In this document: piece after piece, positions 54,382 to 64,000 of the stretch
Position numbering within the stretch: position 1 is the first letter of the stretch
How the letters are laid out: the number at the start of each line of letters is the position of its first letter
NCBI GenBank assembly: GCA_030620095.1
Contig: JAUTXW010000598.1
Location: forward strand, 1,036,001-1,100,000
From: Kuschelorhynchus macadamiae
Lineage: Eukaryota; Arthropoda; Insecta; Coleoptera; Curculionidae
Length of the DNA stretch: 64,000 nucleotides
Direction of reading: 5' to 3'
Notes under the pieces: model-generated
The model's database searches: none
What the model saw: the letters and a program-made list of their open reading frames with translations, nothing else
What the model was told of the DNA's origin: nothing
Translations under genes and position numbers: made by a program

Positions 54382-56526
54382 ATGCTTGAAATTGAAGCAT
54401 ACGGATTATTTAAAAAACTCACTTATAAGCTTAGTAATTTAGAATTTGAACAGTGGTTAGATTTCCAAAGAAAAATGTTCGTAGTTATCGATGCCAAATT
54501 TTTGAAGAAAATGTGTTCACTTAAAAACAAGCTGAGAAAGTTGAAACCACAAAAACAAATTTCTTCGGAAGTCGAGAACATTGTAGAAAATCTTTCTTCT
54601 CAGTCTTGTGATAATAGAGAAATCGCCCTTTTGAATAAAGGTTTGAATTTTGCAGAGCCTCCAGTAAAAAATAGTTTACCATCTATTATAGGGAATATCG
54701 AAAGTTCCATTCAATACGTGCCAGAGTCAACTAAGGGATTCATTAGAGAGGCTTGCTGAAATCAAATCTCAAAAAACGTTGTTAACAACAAGTCAAAATA
54801 TGTTTCTCGTAAAAACACTGAAGTTATCCAGGGACTGAAGAAAAAGGAATGTTTTTATTTAAAAGCTGACAAAGGAAATAAGGTTGTTATACTAGGCAAA
54901 ACAGATTATTTTGAAAGAGTAGACAATTTGATTCAAACTGGTCCTTATGATTTAATTGAGAAAAACCCGTTATCAAAAATGATAACAGAAGTAAAAAGTA
55001 CTTTAAAACAGTGTAAAAACCTTGTGTCCGATAAACTAAAATTCAAACTAACACATAGTAATCCACAGTTATCTAAACTGTATTGCCTTCCCAAAATTCA
55101 TAAACCTGGGAAGTCCATGAGACCTATTGTTTCAGCTGTTGGATCACCAACGTACAATATTTCAAAATGGTTAGTAGAAGAATTCGGCAAATTAAATATC
55201 TCGTATGATAACTTTGAGGTTACTAACTCGTTAGAATTCTTAGATAAAATTAAGAATGTTCACTTAAAAGAAGGTGAAATTTTAATATCTTTTGATGTAA
55301 GCTCATTGTTTCCTAGTGTACACATACCACTAGCTTTAGAGTACCTAAAGGAACTACTTGAAATCAATAATTTGAAGAAAGAAATTATTGATGAGTATTT
55401 ACTTCTCACAAAATTATGTATGAATCAAAATTTTTTTCAGTACAACAATAAATATTATAAACAACTAGAGGGAACTGCGATGGACAATTGCTTATCTCCC
55501 TTCCTTGCAAATTTGTTTATGGGCAGATTAGAAACCCAATTCAAAAAAGAACTCAAGTATTTCCCAAGGGTGTGGTATAGATACGTAGACGATATATTTG
55601 CTATTTTTGATACTAAAACAGAAAATTTGGACACTTTCTTAGAAACGTTAAACAATAAATATCCTTCCATTAATTTTACGTACGAAAAGGAGAACAATCG
55701 GCAATTACCTTTTCACGACACGTTAGTTATTAGAAATAACGATAAATTAGAATTTGATATTTATAGGAAATTTACTAATACTGATAGATATATAACATCC
55801 GACTCATTTCATTGCCGTCAACACAAAATGGCAGCATTCCATTTCTTAACTCACAGGGTAGTCAATTTTCCACTAAGTAAAGAACGTTTTAACAATGAAA
55901 TGAATCGGATTAAAAATATAGCTAAAAGTAATGGATATAATGATAATTTTGTACATAAACTAGTAAATAGACATAAGCATAAGAAAATGTTAAAAGATGC
56001 CACTACTCTTCAAATACCTGAGGCTTCCAACAAATTCATAGTAATCCCATATGATCCCAGATATACGAGAGGTCTAGAAAAAGTATTTAAAAACGTAGGT
56101 TTTAGAGTAGCCTACAAAACGGAGAATAGTTTGAAAAATCTCCTTGGAAACCCCAAAGACAAAGTCGACTTGAGGGAGAGGAGTGGCATCTATGAAATTA
56201 GCTGTAATGACTATGATCTAAAATATGTTGGGCAAACTAAACGCTCCATAAACATTCGTTTTAAAGAACACATGGCACATTTAAGATACGTAAGAACAGA
56301 AAAGTCAAGCGTTGCCCAACATGCTTTGGAAAACAATCACCGAATAGGAATAAATAATCTTAAGTTGATTAAAAATGTATCTAATAATAGATTATTGGAT
56401 GCATTTGAGAGTATAGAAATAGTTAAATGTGGTAAGAAAGCACTAAATAAAGACAAAGGGCCTATTCCCTATAGTCCCCTCTATTGTTTACTTGACAACG
56501 GTGCAGTCGGGTGCAACCAAGTGTGA
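54382..56526 (+). pseudogene. PLE1 reverse transcriptase with GIY-YIG endonuclease, one in-frame stop
   Basis: 714 codons from ATG at 54382, broken by one TGA at 54757-54759 in the N-terminal domain. Then YLKADKGNKVVIL, a motif typical before Penelope RT, LYCLPKIHKPGKSMRPIVSA, LISFDVSSLFPSVHIPLAL (first catalytic Asp), GTAMDNCLSPFLANLFMG, and WYRYVDDIFAIF (catalytic YVDD). Next are LPFHDTLVIRN and SDSFHCRQHKMAAFHFL. The C-terminal endonuclease starts SGIYEISCNDYDLKYVGQTK, RSINIRFKEHMAHL (conserved Arg), SVAQHALENNHRI, with a Glu in LLDAFESIEIVK. It lies directly upstream of a hammerhead motif. Except for the TGA the protein is whole. Confidence 0.9.
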
Positions 56527-56580
56527 CCACATTTACCTATAAATAGTCTCGGTTAGGATAAGTTACTTTAGTTTATATCA

Positions 56581-56624
56581 TCTGCTGATGATGCTAACTT
56601 GGTTAGCGAAACGCGCGTCCAGAA
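56581..56624 (+). ncRNA. Hammerhead ribozyme motif of PLE1
   Basis: Stem I TCTG (56581-56584) pairs with CAGA (56620-56623). Core CTGATGA is at 56585-56591. Stem II GCTAAC/GTTAGC has a TTG loop. Core GAAA is at 56608-56611. The loop-less stem III is ACGC/GCGT and the cleavage triplet GTC at 56617-56619. The short GAAACGCGCGTC form is the one I know from Penelope-type and schistosome hammerheads. The only departure is one extra T between CUGAUGA and stem II. Confidence 0.8.
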
Positions 56625-56644
56625 CGTAACAAGTTGTGGTGTAG

Positions 56645-57224
56645 TGTGGTTAGAACTCTTGTATTTTGAGCTGAAAGAGTTACTGAGTTACACGATCTTT
56701 CATTTATGGTAAATATCACAAAACACTTGTCGGACTTAAATACGACATTGCAAGGACCAAAATATGCATTTAAATACAAAAATTGCCAAAATATGCATAT
56801 GCAGGTGCTTTCAGGCAAATGCATATATATCCTAAGCCTACAGATAACTAAAGCTTAATATAGTTTACGTTCCTACCACGATAAGCACGGGCCCATAACT
56901 GTCTTTTTACCTATTCGAATTACAATGTCCACAATGCTCGTTTATTGCCTTTTAAAGCCACTCTTACTTGCCTACTTAAAGGCAGGTAGTCACTTTTTTA
57001 TACCTCGAAATATACTTTACGTCTCAGTTCTAATACGAATTGGGCGTAATTTTTCCCCGTCATTCTCCTTTGCTGAGTCAATTCAGTCTCTTGGAAGAGT
57101 AAGGAATAAGGAAGATATAAAGTTTTATAGCATCCCAAGTTTGTATTGCTTTTTATGAGAAAAACTAACATTATGTTTGTATGTCACACGCAGGATACAG
57201 GAATCCACGTTCAGATCTGCAGTG
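56645..57224. other. Interval between PLE1 and the tandem duplication
   Basis: About 580 bp. ATATGCATTT and ATATGCATATGCA occur near 56762-56800. A 77-codon plus-strand frame (56925-57158) has no similarity I recognise. Confidence 0.45.
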
Positions 57225-58806
57225 ACGTTTTTAAAATCCTACCCGTGTGAATTACCCTGTAAACATACGAACAATTACATTTAATCGATGTCCTCAAAAT
57301 TGACTTATCCACATCGCCAGTGTTTACAATTAATTTTTTTTATCTCTCGCACCGTTATCTAACTGATATTATGTCGATACGTACAATTAATCAGTTACTA
57401 AAATTAACCGTGATCTATCTGTATCGATCTATGCAAAACTGCCTTTCCAAAGGATTTATGTAATACAGAATGGTGTTTCCTGGTATCATAAATTATAGTT
57501 TTATCCGTCGTGAAAGAACTATTTTTAGCTTTTGTAGTATGAAAATGGGGTCGAAAAAATTAATTTCAGAGTTTAATGTATTATTTCTGATAAGTGGGTG
57601 ACAGCATATTGCTGTTTCCGAGAATTGTGATTGGTTTTCTGTATAATAAATTTTATTATGAGGTTGGCCAAGGAAAAACACTCGCAAAAACACAGAGGAG
57701 ACAAAACCCAAGCAACACTAAATAAAATGCCAAAATTTAGCGACTCTATAAAATAATGTCACATGTAGTTTTATTCACTTAATTTTATAATTTTAATAAT
57801 AATATTGGTTATTTAGTTAATAGTAGATATTTTTATTTTTTGAAAGTTGGAAACTTTAGCTCTATAGATACATGTTATTATTTTCTTAATTAAAACTAAA
57901 ATCAGCCGTAAAATGCAATGGTCAATTTTGTTTCCCTTGCTATAAACTTACTCCATTATTCCGTCTGAAGACTTTTGCTATATTTTTATTTAAGATAATA
58001 TGTATAAAATATGCTTACCAGTTCCTATAATCTTCATAGTTGAAATAAGACACATATTTAATGCTTTTTTATCGTTTAATTAAAAATTTAAAATCACAAT
58101 CTCAGTAATCCTAGGTTAACTTTATAACAATAAACCAAGTGGTGCAGACCTCCATAGGCACATTCTTCTAATTCTGAAACAAATTATTAAAATTAGAAAT
58201 TTTAGGTACAAATTTGTTACATGATTATGGAGTTGACAATTTTAGGCTAAGTTAAGTAAAAGAAATCAAAGTTTACCTTGTATTCTGGTGATAGCTCTCA
58301 TTAGCTCGGGGCAAGTTTTGTTTACCTGAAATGGGTTATTTGGAAAAAAAATATTTGATTGCCTTCTAGAAGCCCTTCTTAACAACGGAAATGAAAAATT
58401 TTCCTGCGGAAATGCGTCATTTCCATTGTACACCCCTTTTTTTTTTTTTTTTTAATTTAGAAGCTTGCGGGATCTTGGAGCGAATAGGGGTGCTGGGTGG
58501 GGTAAAAATACTTTAAAGGGAAAAGAAATCTTTCCTAGAAGTGTTTCTTAACAACGGAAATGAAAAAATTTATTGCAGAAACGCGTTATTTTCATTTTCA
58601 TACACAGTTTAGTATACCTGAAATCAGTTACATGAAAACTTTGCTTGGCATCTCATCCCAAATGCTTTCCCAAGCACCAAAATGCCAAAATGTTACTGCG
58701 GAAATTTGTCGTTTTAATTTTCCGACAAAATTTTGTATAGTTTAGTTTACCTGAAATCAGTTACATAAAAAAGAAGCTTTGATTTATATTCTAAACTTTT
58801 TCCTCA
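57225..58806. repeat. 1.58-kb tandem duplication, copy 1
   Basis: Followed at once by a second copy offset by 1,582 bases. By eye the two differ in a T run (17 versus 16, from 58437) and one base (T at 58706, G at 60287). It contains a minus-strand frame (57493-57711) and a plus-strand frame (58560-58745), neither recognised. Its 3' third holds two ~132-bp monomers of the array described at 60198. Confidence 0.95.
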
Positions 58807-60388
58807 ACGTTTTTAAAATCCTACCCGTGTGAATTACCCTGTAAACATACGAACAATTACATTTAATCGATGTCCTCAAAATTGACTTATCCACATCGCC
58901 AGTGTTTACAATTAATTTTTTTTATCTCTCGCACCGTTATCTAACTGATATTATGTCGATACGTACAATTAATCAGTTACTAAAATTAACCGTGATCTAT
59001 CTGTATCGATCTATGCAAAACTGCCTTTCCAAAGGATTTATGTAATACAGAATGGTGTTTCCTGGTATCATAAATTATAGTTTTATCCGTCGTGAAAGAA
59101 CTATTTTTAGCTTTTGTAGTATGAAAATGGGGTCGAAAAAATTAATTTCAGAGTTTAATGTATTATTTCTGATAAGTGGGTGACAGCATATTGCTGTTTC
59201 CGAGAATTGTGATTGGTTTTCTGTATAATAAATTTTATTATGAGGTTGGCCAAGGAAAAACACTCGCAAAAACACAGAGGAGACAAAACCCAAGCAACAC
59301 TAAATAAAATGCCAAAATTTAGCGACTCTATAAAATAATGTCACATGTAGTTTTATTCACTTAATTTTATAATTTTAATAATAATATTGGTTATTTAGTT
59401 AATAGTAGATATTTTTATTTTTTGAAAGTTGGAAACTTTAGCTCTATAGATACATGTTATTATTTTCTTAATTAAAACTAAAATCAGCCGTAAAATGCAA
59501 TGGTCAATTTTGTTTCCCTTGCTATAAACTTACTCCATTATTCCGTCTGAAGACTTTTGCTATATTTTTATTTAAGATAATATGTATAAAATATGCTTAC
59601 CAGTTCCTATAATCTTCATAGTTGAAATAAGACACATATTTAATGCTTTTTTATCGTTTAATTAAAAATTTAAAATCACAATCTCAGTAATCCTAGGTTA
59701 ACTTTATAACAATAAACCAAGTGGTGCAGACCTCCATAGGCACATTCTTCTAATTCTGAAACAAATTATTAAAATTAGAAATTTTAGGTACAAATTTGTT
59801 ACATGATTATGGAGTTGACAATTTTAGGCTAAGTTAAGTAAAAGAAATCAAAGTTTACCTTGTATTCTGGTGATAGCTCTCATTAGCTCGGGGCAAGTTT
59901 TGTTTACCTGAAATGGGTTATTTGGAAAAAAAATATTTGATTGCCTTCTAGAAGCCCTTCTTAACAACGGAAATGAAAAATTTTCCTGCGGAAATGCGTC
60001 ATTTCCATTGTACACCCCTTTTTTTTTTTTTTTTAATTTAGAAGCTTGCGGGATCTTGGAGCGAATAGGGGTGCTGGGTGGGGTAAAAATACTTTAAAGG
60101 GAAAAGAAATCTTTCCTAGAAGTGTTTCTTAACAACGGAAATGAAAAAATTTATTGCAGAAACGCGTTATTTTCATTTTCATACACAGTTTAGTATACCT
60201 GAAATCAGTTACATGAAAACTTTGCTTGGCATCTCATCCCAAATGCTTTCCCAAGCACCAAAATGCCAAAATGTTACTGCGGAAATGTGTCGTTTTAATT
60301 TTCCGACAAAATTTTGTATAGTTTAGTTTACCTGAAATCAGTTACATAAAAAAGAAGCTTTGATTTATATTCTAAACTTTTTCCTCAA
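58807..60388. repeat. 1.58-kb tandem duplication, copy 2
   Basis: Near-identical to 57225-58806. It joins without spacer and its end (TTTTTCCTCA) runs into further ~132-bp monomers. It is either a very recent duplication or an assembly artefact. Confidence 0.95.
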
Positions 60389-60745
60389 GATAAAAATGTA
60401 AAAATTTGTCTGCGGAAATTTGTCATTTACATTTTTCACGGAAATTTTGCATAGTTTAGATTACCTGAAATCAGTTACATAAAAAAAAGCTTTGATTTTC
60501 ATTCTAAACTTTTTCCTTAACATAAAAATTTAAAAATTTGTCTACGGAAATTTGTCATTTTCATTTTTCAGCGTAAATTTTGTATAGTTTAGATTACCTG
60601 AAACCAGTTACATAAAAAGAGCTGTGATTTACATTCTGAACTTTTTCCTTAACATAAAAATGAAAAAGTGTGTCTGCGGAAATTCCATTTTTCACGGAAA
60701 TTTTGTATAGTTTAGAATACCTGAAATTAGTTATATAAAAAATAG
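60198..60745 (+). repeat. ~132-bp tandem array with TGCGGAAAT motif
   Basis: The anchor ACCTGAAATCAGTTACAT or close variants lies at 60198, 60331, 60463, 60597 and 60720, spacings of 133, 132, 134 and 123. Each monomer also holds TGCGGAAATTTGTCATTT and TCTAAACTTTTTCCT. The same monomers occur in the duplication copies (58617 and 58750) and, reversed, at 61120-61480. Confidence 0.9.
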
Positions 60746-60781
60746 GCTCCGATCAGCATTTTGAGCGCTTTTCCAGGGCGC

Positions 60782-61113
60782 GGCACGATTGCGGACGAAA
60801 CATTAGTATTCAGTTTTTCATAAAATGAAGTGAGGGCACGATTGCGGAATGTAAAAATAACGGCTGAACGCATCGTATTGTCAGCGACATTTTATACCCG
60901 TATACGTGACAGCCCGAAATTTTTTTTAGATAATCTCAATAATTTGTCTGAGTCACGAAGTTTCATATAAGTATCTGTCTGCATATCTTTGAGAACTTCA
61001 AGGGATATAAACAAAGAAGGATGATACTTTCTTAAGTCAGGCAATCGAACAAATATATACGAGCATTCCGCAATAATGCCATCGATTATTTTGCCTCCAT
61101 CCGCAATCATGCC
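60782..61113. repeat. Mirrored pairs of a GGCACGATTGCGGA box
   Basis: GGCACGATTGCGGA occurs at 60782-60795 and 60835-60848 on the plus strand. Its variants GGCATTATTGCGGA and GGCATGATTGCGGA lie on the minus strand at 61067-61080 and 61100-61113. They bracket a ~220-bp centre between the two opposed arrays. Confidence 0.85.
60892..61110 (-). CDS. Small hypothetical frame in the centre of the inverted array
   Basis: 72 codons: MIADGGKIIDGIIAECSYIF, VRLPDLRKYHPSLFISLEVL, KDMQTDTYMKL and a basic tail. I do not recognise it. It overlaps two of the mirrored boxes, which explains the repeated IADGG/IIAEC start. It could be an exon of an element-borne gene or chance. No signal peptide or membrane segment is seen. 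Confidence 0.25.
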   Translation of the reverse strand: MIADGGKIIDGIIAECSYIFVRLPDLRKYHPSLFISLEVLKDMQTDTYMKLRDSDKLLRLSKKNFGLSRIRV

Positions 61114-61119
61114 ATCGTT

Positions 61120-61480
61120 TTCGTTACTTAAAAAATGTAGAAGAATTTAGAATGTAAATCAAAGTTTTTTTTTTGTGTAACTGATTTTAGATATTCTAAA
61201 CTCTACAAAATTTCCGCAGAAAATGAAAATGACAAATTTCCGCAGACACATTTTAACATTTTCGTGCTTGGGAAACAGTTTGGGATGAGATGCAATGCAA
61301 AGTTTTCATGTAACTGATTTCAGGTATACTAAACTGTGCAGAACGGAAATGACGCATTTCCGCAGCAAAATTCTTATTTTCCGTTATTTAGAAAAGCTCC
61401 TAGAATATGTAAAACTAGATACTTTCCTTATAACCAATTTCAGGTAAACGAAACTTGAGCCATTAGCTCTTACTGTATTT
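61120..61480 (-). repeat. Inverted copy of the ~132-bp array
   Basis: The reverse complement matches 58310-58800 and 59890-60380: TTTACCTGAAAT, GCGGAAATGCGTCATTTCC, AGTATACCTGAAATCAGTTA and TTGCGTTGCATCTCATCCCAA-like segments in the same order. Anchors lie at 61175, 61309 and 61430. The poly-T-containing block of the left side is absent. Confidence 0.9.
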
Positions 61481-62744
61481 GTTGTTTTTCAGTAGCATCA
61501 AGCCTCTTTGTAGAAATAAAGCTGATATTTTTCTGAAATTAAGAGAAAGCACATTGCGTAAACTTTAGTAAAAACAATAAGGTTAAGAATAGGAAAATAG
61601 GAAATCAGAGTAAAGAAAATTTATATGATCAAAAATCTTCATTATGAAACTTACCATTGTAATTTTAACTAACATTTTGGTATATCCTAATTATCTCAAA
61701 ACAAAAATAAAATTTATCTAAATTTAAATTAATTTTGAAATATCTGTCAACTTCATTGACAATTAGTAGTACCAACATCAGGATTGTATCAAAAATCTCT
61801 AGGTTTCTCTCCAACAGGAGAAAGAAAAAGTGACAGGAGTCAAAAAAAAGGCAGACCATATTCTGGAACTTTTGGTTGTCTTTAGGGCATTTTTGCCGAT
61901 TTTTCTTCGAAAAATGGGTCCATTCTAATTATTTTGGGTGACTTATTGTTTAAGTGTCCTATAGCTATGCTAGCTGAGTTAAAATTAGAATTTTAGTGGA
62001 AGAAACCCTTTTTTCATTCTAAGTCACATGTTCTTGACTCTTTGAAAAGGCCAATATATCATTGGTAACTCTCATTTTCATCATTCGCTCACAAATATTT
62101 ATATTAAAACTAAAATTGTATAATTTACCTACCTTGGTTTCTCGAACTTTCTTCTATTGCTTGCTTTGTTCCTTGTAGGCCTTTTTTTTATTTGGTGTTT
62201 TGGTCCAATGGTCTTGTGTGCTGATGAAATTTAGCAGTAGCACAGTCACTCTGAAGCTTGCTCGCAGTCCCTAAGGAGTCATGTTTCAAGCTGTATGAAA
62301 CTAGGCCTCCAAACCATATGTACATCCTCGATGCTGTTGTGAGATCCTCGACAGACTCTTCTACGTATCAAATATAATCAACTTCAACTGGAAGTCTTCT
62401 AATTGTCACTTCAACGGATGACACTATATCTTCTGCGGGTATGTCTTTTGGTGTAATGGCGAAGTTTTGATAGGACGGATTGTTCTGCTTCAGTAAGGAT
62501 ATTGGAAGATAAATTTGAAATTGTTCTGTGGCGGTTTTAGTGGTCTTCGGCTGTCTAGCAGTCCTTCGAACTTTTTCTGTTGCTTAATTGTAACTGCTTG
62601 ATGTATCCTTTCTGCTTGCGCATTGGTAATGTTATCGAAAGTTCTAAATGTTTGATATTCAAGTATAAAAGCTAATTTCAAATGAATATTTAATAACTTA
62701 CGAGCGTTTATCCTTACCAATGCCATACTGCTTGTATCCTTACC
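61481..62744. other. Interval without recognised gene
   Basis: About 1.2 kb of mostly AT-rich DNA. A short direct repeat TATCCTTACCAATGCCAT occurs twice near 62710 and 62736. Confidence 0.5.
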
Positions 62745-62788
62745 AATGCCATCTGTCTCCCCGGGTGGTCACCCATCCAAAAACTACA
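62745..62788 (-). repeat. 5S-rRNA-like fragment
   Basis: The minus strand reads TGGATGGGTGACCACCCGGG and then GAGAC, close to the 3' part of arthropod 5S rRNA (TGGATGGGTGACC is invariant there). No further 5S sequence is present, so it is a scrap, perhaps from a 5S-derived SINE. Confidence 0.5.
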
Positions 62789-62799
62789 GAAAAAAAATA

Positions 62800-63895
62800 C
62801 AAATAGCTAGAAACTGGTTTGTGGTATTTAGGTGTAGATTAACCCAGTTAGAAAAAACAATTAAAATTACCCTTTTTAAAAAAGTTCTGTTAATATAAAG
62901 TTTTGCAAAAATGACATGGTATAACACGGTTGTATAGGACAGTTGTGATGTAGTTATGAAGCTGTCTATTATACCTCAACTCTGTCACAAATGATTTAAT
63001 TTTGAATATAAAAATCCAGCCTAACCCGTTATTAGTTGCAATGTTGTTGCATGTCGCATTACTGATTTTGGGAAGTTTGTAAGTGGAAACTAGTCCAAAG
63101 AACTCCAGCTTAATCATTGTTACCCGTTTTCTAAGTACTACTCAGATTTTTTTTCTGTTATTAAAGAATTCCCGTTAAAGGAGATAATCAACGTGCAATT
63201 TCTAATGATCAAAATATCGTCATTATAAATTTCAAAATCAAAATATAATCTAAAGTGGCGAATAATAACAATAACATTCCTCTCTAGTTCAGTCAGTAGA
63301 GGCAAAAACAGGGTATTATCGTAAAAGTTCGAATTTTTGTAATTAATAATCCTCTAGATCAAAATTCCTGATGATGAGGGGCTTTTTCTTTTGAAGGGGT
63401 GAAAACAACCCCTTGTGATAAAAAATTAAAATTTGGGCGTTCCTTTGATTAAGATGATAATTAAATATGTAGAATAAATATTATTCATATCCTGATATGT
63501 TAAAACGTTTTAACCCTTAACAACCACCCCTTATGACGAAATGAAAAAAAAATTTTAATAGTTTGATATGTGATAAATTAAAATCCTTTCAGGGTTTATT
63601 ATGTAATTTATGATTTATGCTGCATTTCAACCCTTAAAAACTACCCCTTATGATTAAAAGGAAGCCCAATTTAAAATTGATAATTATATTATTAAAAGAG
63701 TGAATGCATTTTTCGGGGTATGTAACCCTATTTTATTAATTTTTTGATAATTTTTTGTAAATAGTATAAAATTTTAAATTAGTTTTTAAAAAAATTGTAG
63801 ATGTCTTTTTATAATTAGGCTACTAAATGTTTTTTAAATTAATTGTAGATAGGAAAGGATAGCCTTCAATACCCAAAAAAAAATAAAGGAATGAT
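62800..63895. other. AT-rich interval with weak internal repeats
   Basis: CAACCCTTAAAAACTACCCCTTATGA near 63630 resembles TTAACCCTTAACAACCACCCCTTATGA near 63511 and AACAACCCCTTGTGAT near 63405, a degenerate repeat about 110-120 bp apart. No gene seen. Confidence 0.5.
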
Positions 63896-63901
63896 CAATT
63901 T

Positions 63902-63935
63902 TTGAGAAAGCCTACTATGATAGGCAAAACGTTAA
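63902..63935 (+). ncRNA. Very degenerate hammerhead-like remnant
   Basis: TTGAGAA, then GCCTA/TAGGC closed by CTATGA, then AAAACGTT. Compared with the motifs at 56581 and 48721, the core bases are mutated (TTGAGAA for CTGANGA; AAAA for GAAA). It may be the last trace of another Penelope tail. Confidence 0.3.
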
Positions 63936-64000
63936 GTTAATTCCATTGTTTGATTTTGCAAATAAACCTATACGCAAGAAAGAAGTCCAGTTAATATATA

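Larger units (their letters stand above)
54350..56640 (+). mobile_element. Penelope-like element PLE1, nearly intact
   Basis: Contains a single frame for RT plus GIY-YIG endonuclease (54382-56526) and a hammerhead motif 55 bp after the stop (56581-56624). Long terminal direct repeats, often present in Penelope elements, were not found. The 5' junction with hAT2 is at about 54346; the 3' edge is approximate. Confidence 0.85.

Noticed and set aside
57225..60388. Long terminal repeats of an LTR retrotransposon
   Set aside because: The two 1.58-kb copies abut directly with no internal region, no TG..CA ends and no gag/pol, so they are a tandem duplication.
60198..60745. CRISPR-like array
   Set aside because: Monomers are ~132 bp and diverge throughout, with no short constant repeat separated by unique spacers. 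The DNA is also eukaryotic in character.
1..64000. Host protein-coding genes
   Set aside because: All frames longer than about 100 codons resolve into transposase, LINE, Penelope, Crypton, hAT or the multi-copy Z family. An intron of a large host gene cannot be excluded, but no exon is supported.

Overview
This is a stretch of insect-type nuclear DNA that is almost wholly made of transposable elements and their wreckage. I found no convincing host gene, rRNA, tRNA or bacterial operon. The organism cannot be named from this window. The AT-rich base composition, the TA-flanked Tc1/mariner-type elements with CAGGGTGTCC or CAGTGTGTCC ends, the jockey/CR1-like LINEs, Crypton-type tyrosine recombinases and Penelope-like elements all fit an insect with a large repeat-rich genome. 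A beetle or hemipteran is plausible but unproven. Every reading frame of size is a mobile-element protein, and nearly all are broken.

Layout. 1-6,743: two copies (A1, A2) of a mariner-type family with long terminal inverted repeats (TIRs) and an intron-containing transposase; A1 carries a nested LINE with a 16-bp target duplication. 7,254-9,683: a jockey-like LINE holding a piece of Crypton recombinase. 9,861-12,792: element B, with TIRs of about 0.65 kb. 13,724-19,278: a complete hAT element with an exact 8-bp target duplication, itself hit by element C1. 19.3-24.5 kb: hairpin, Tc1 remnant and LINE fragments. 24.5-28.5 kb: element D, a large foldback, and mariner remnant E. 29.1-29.9 kb: Penelope remnant with a hammerhead-ribozyme-like motif. 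30.1-35.3 kb: a three-level nest, LINE > LINE > element C2.

35.6-43.0 kb: a mariner remnant, then a broken multi-copy gene of unknown function (called Z here), interrupted by a Crypton that is itself interrupted by mariner copy A3. 43-46.3 kb: two LINEs. 46,384-48,593: mariner element F. 48.7-49.3 kb: a third Penelope remnant. 50.3-53.5 kb: a nearly full LINE with endonuclease and reverse transcriptase. 53.7-56.6 kb: a hAT fragment followed by a nearly intact Penelope-like element with RT, GIY-YIG endonuclease and a well-formed hammerhead. 57.2-61.5 kb: an unrecognised locus with a 1.58-kb near-perfect tandem duplication, a ~132-bp tandem array and an opposed copy of that array. 61.5-64 kb: AT-rich DNA with a 5S-rRNA-like scrap and a last degenerate hammerhead-like motif.

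The genes do not form a pathway. Their relations are those of insertion order: Z before Crypton before A3; LINE-beta before L5 before C2; hAT1 before C1. The most notable observations are the repeated Penelope/hammerhead pairing, a free DNA-binding-domain reading frame inside the TIR of both C elements, a mariner-type transposase whose intron has been enlarged by an insertion, the Z/Crypton/A3 nest, and the 57-61 kb inverted and tandem repeat locus.
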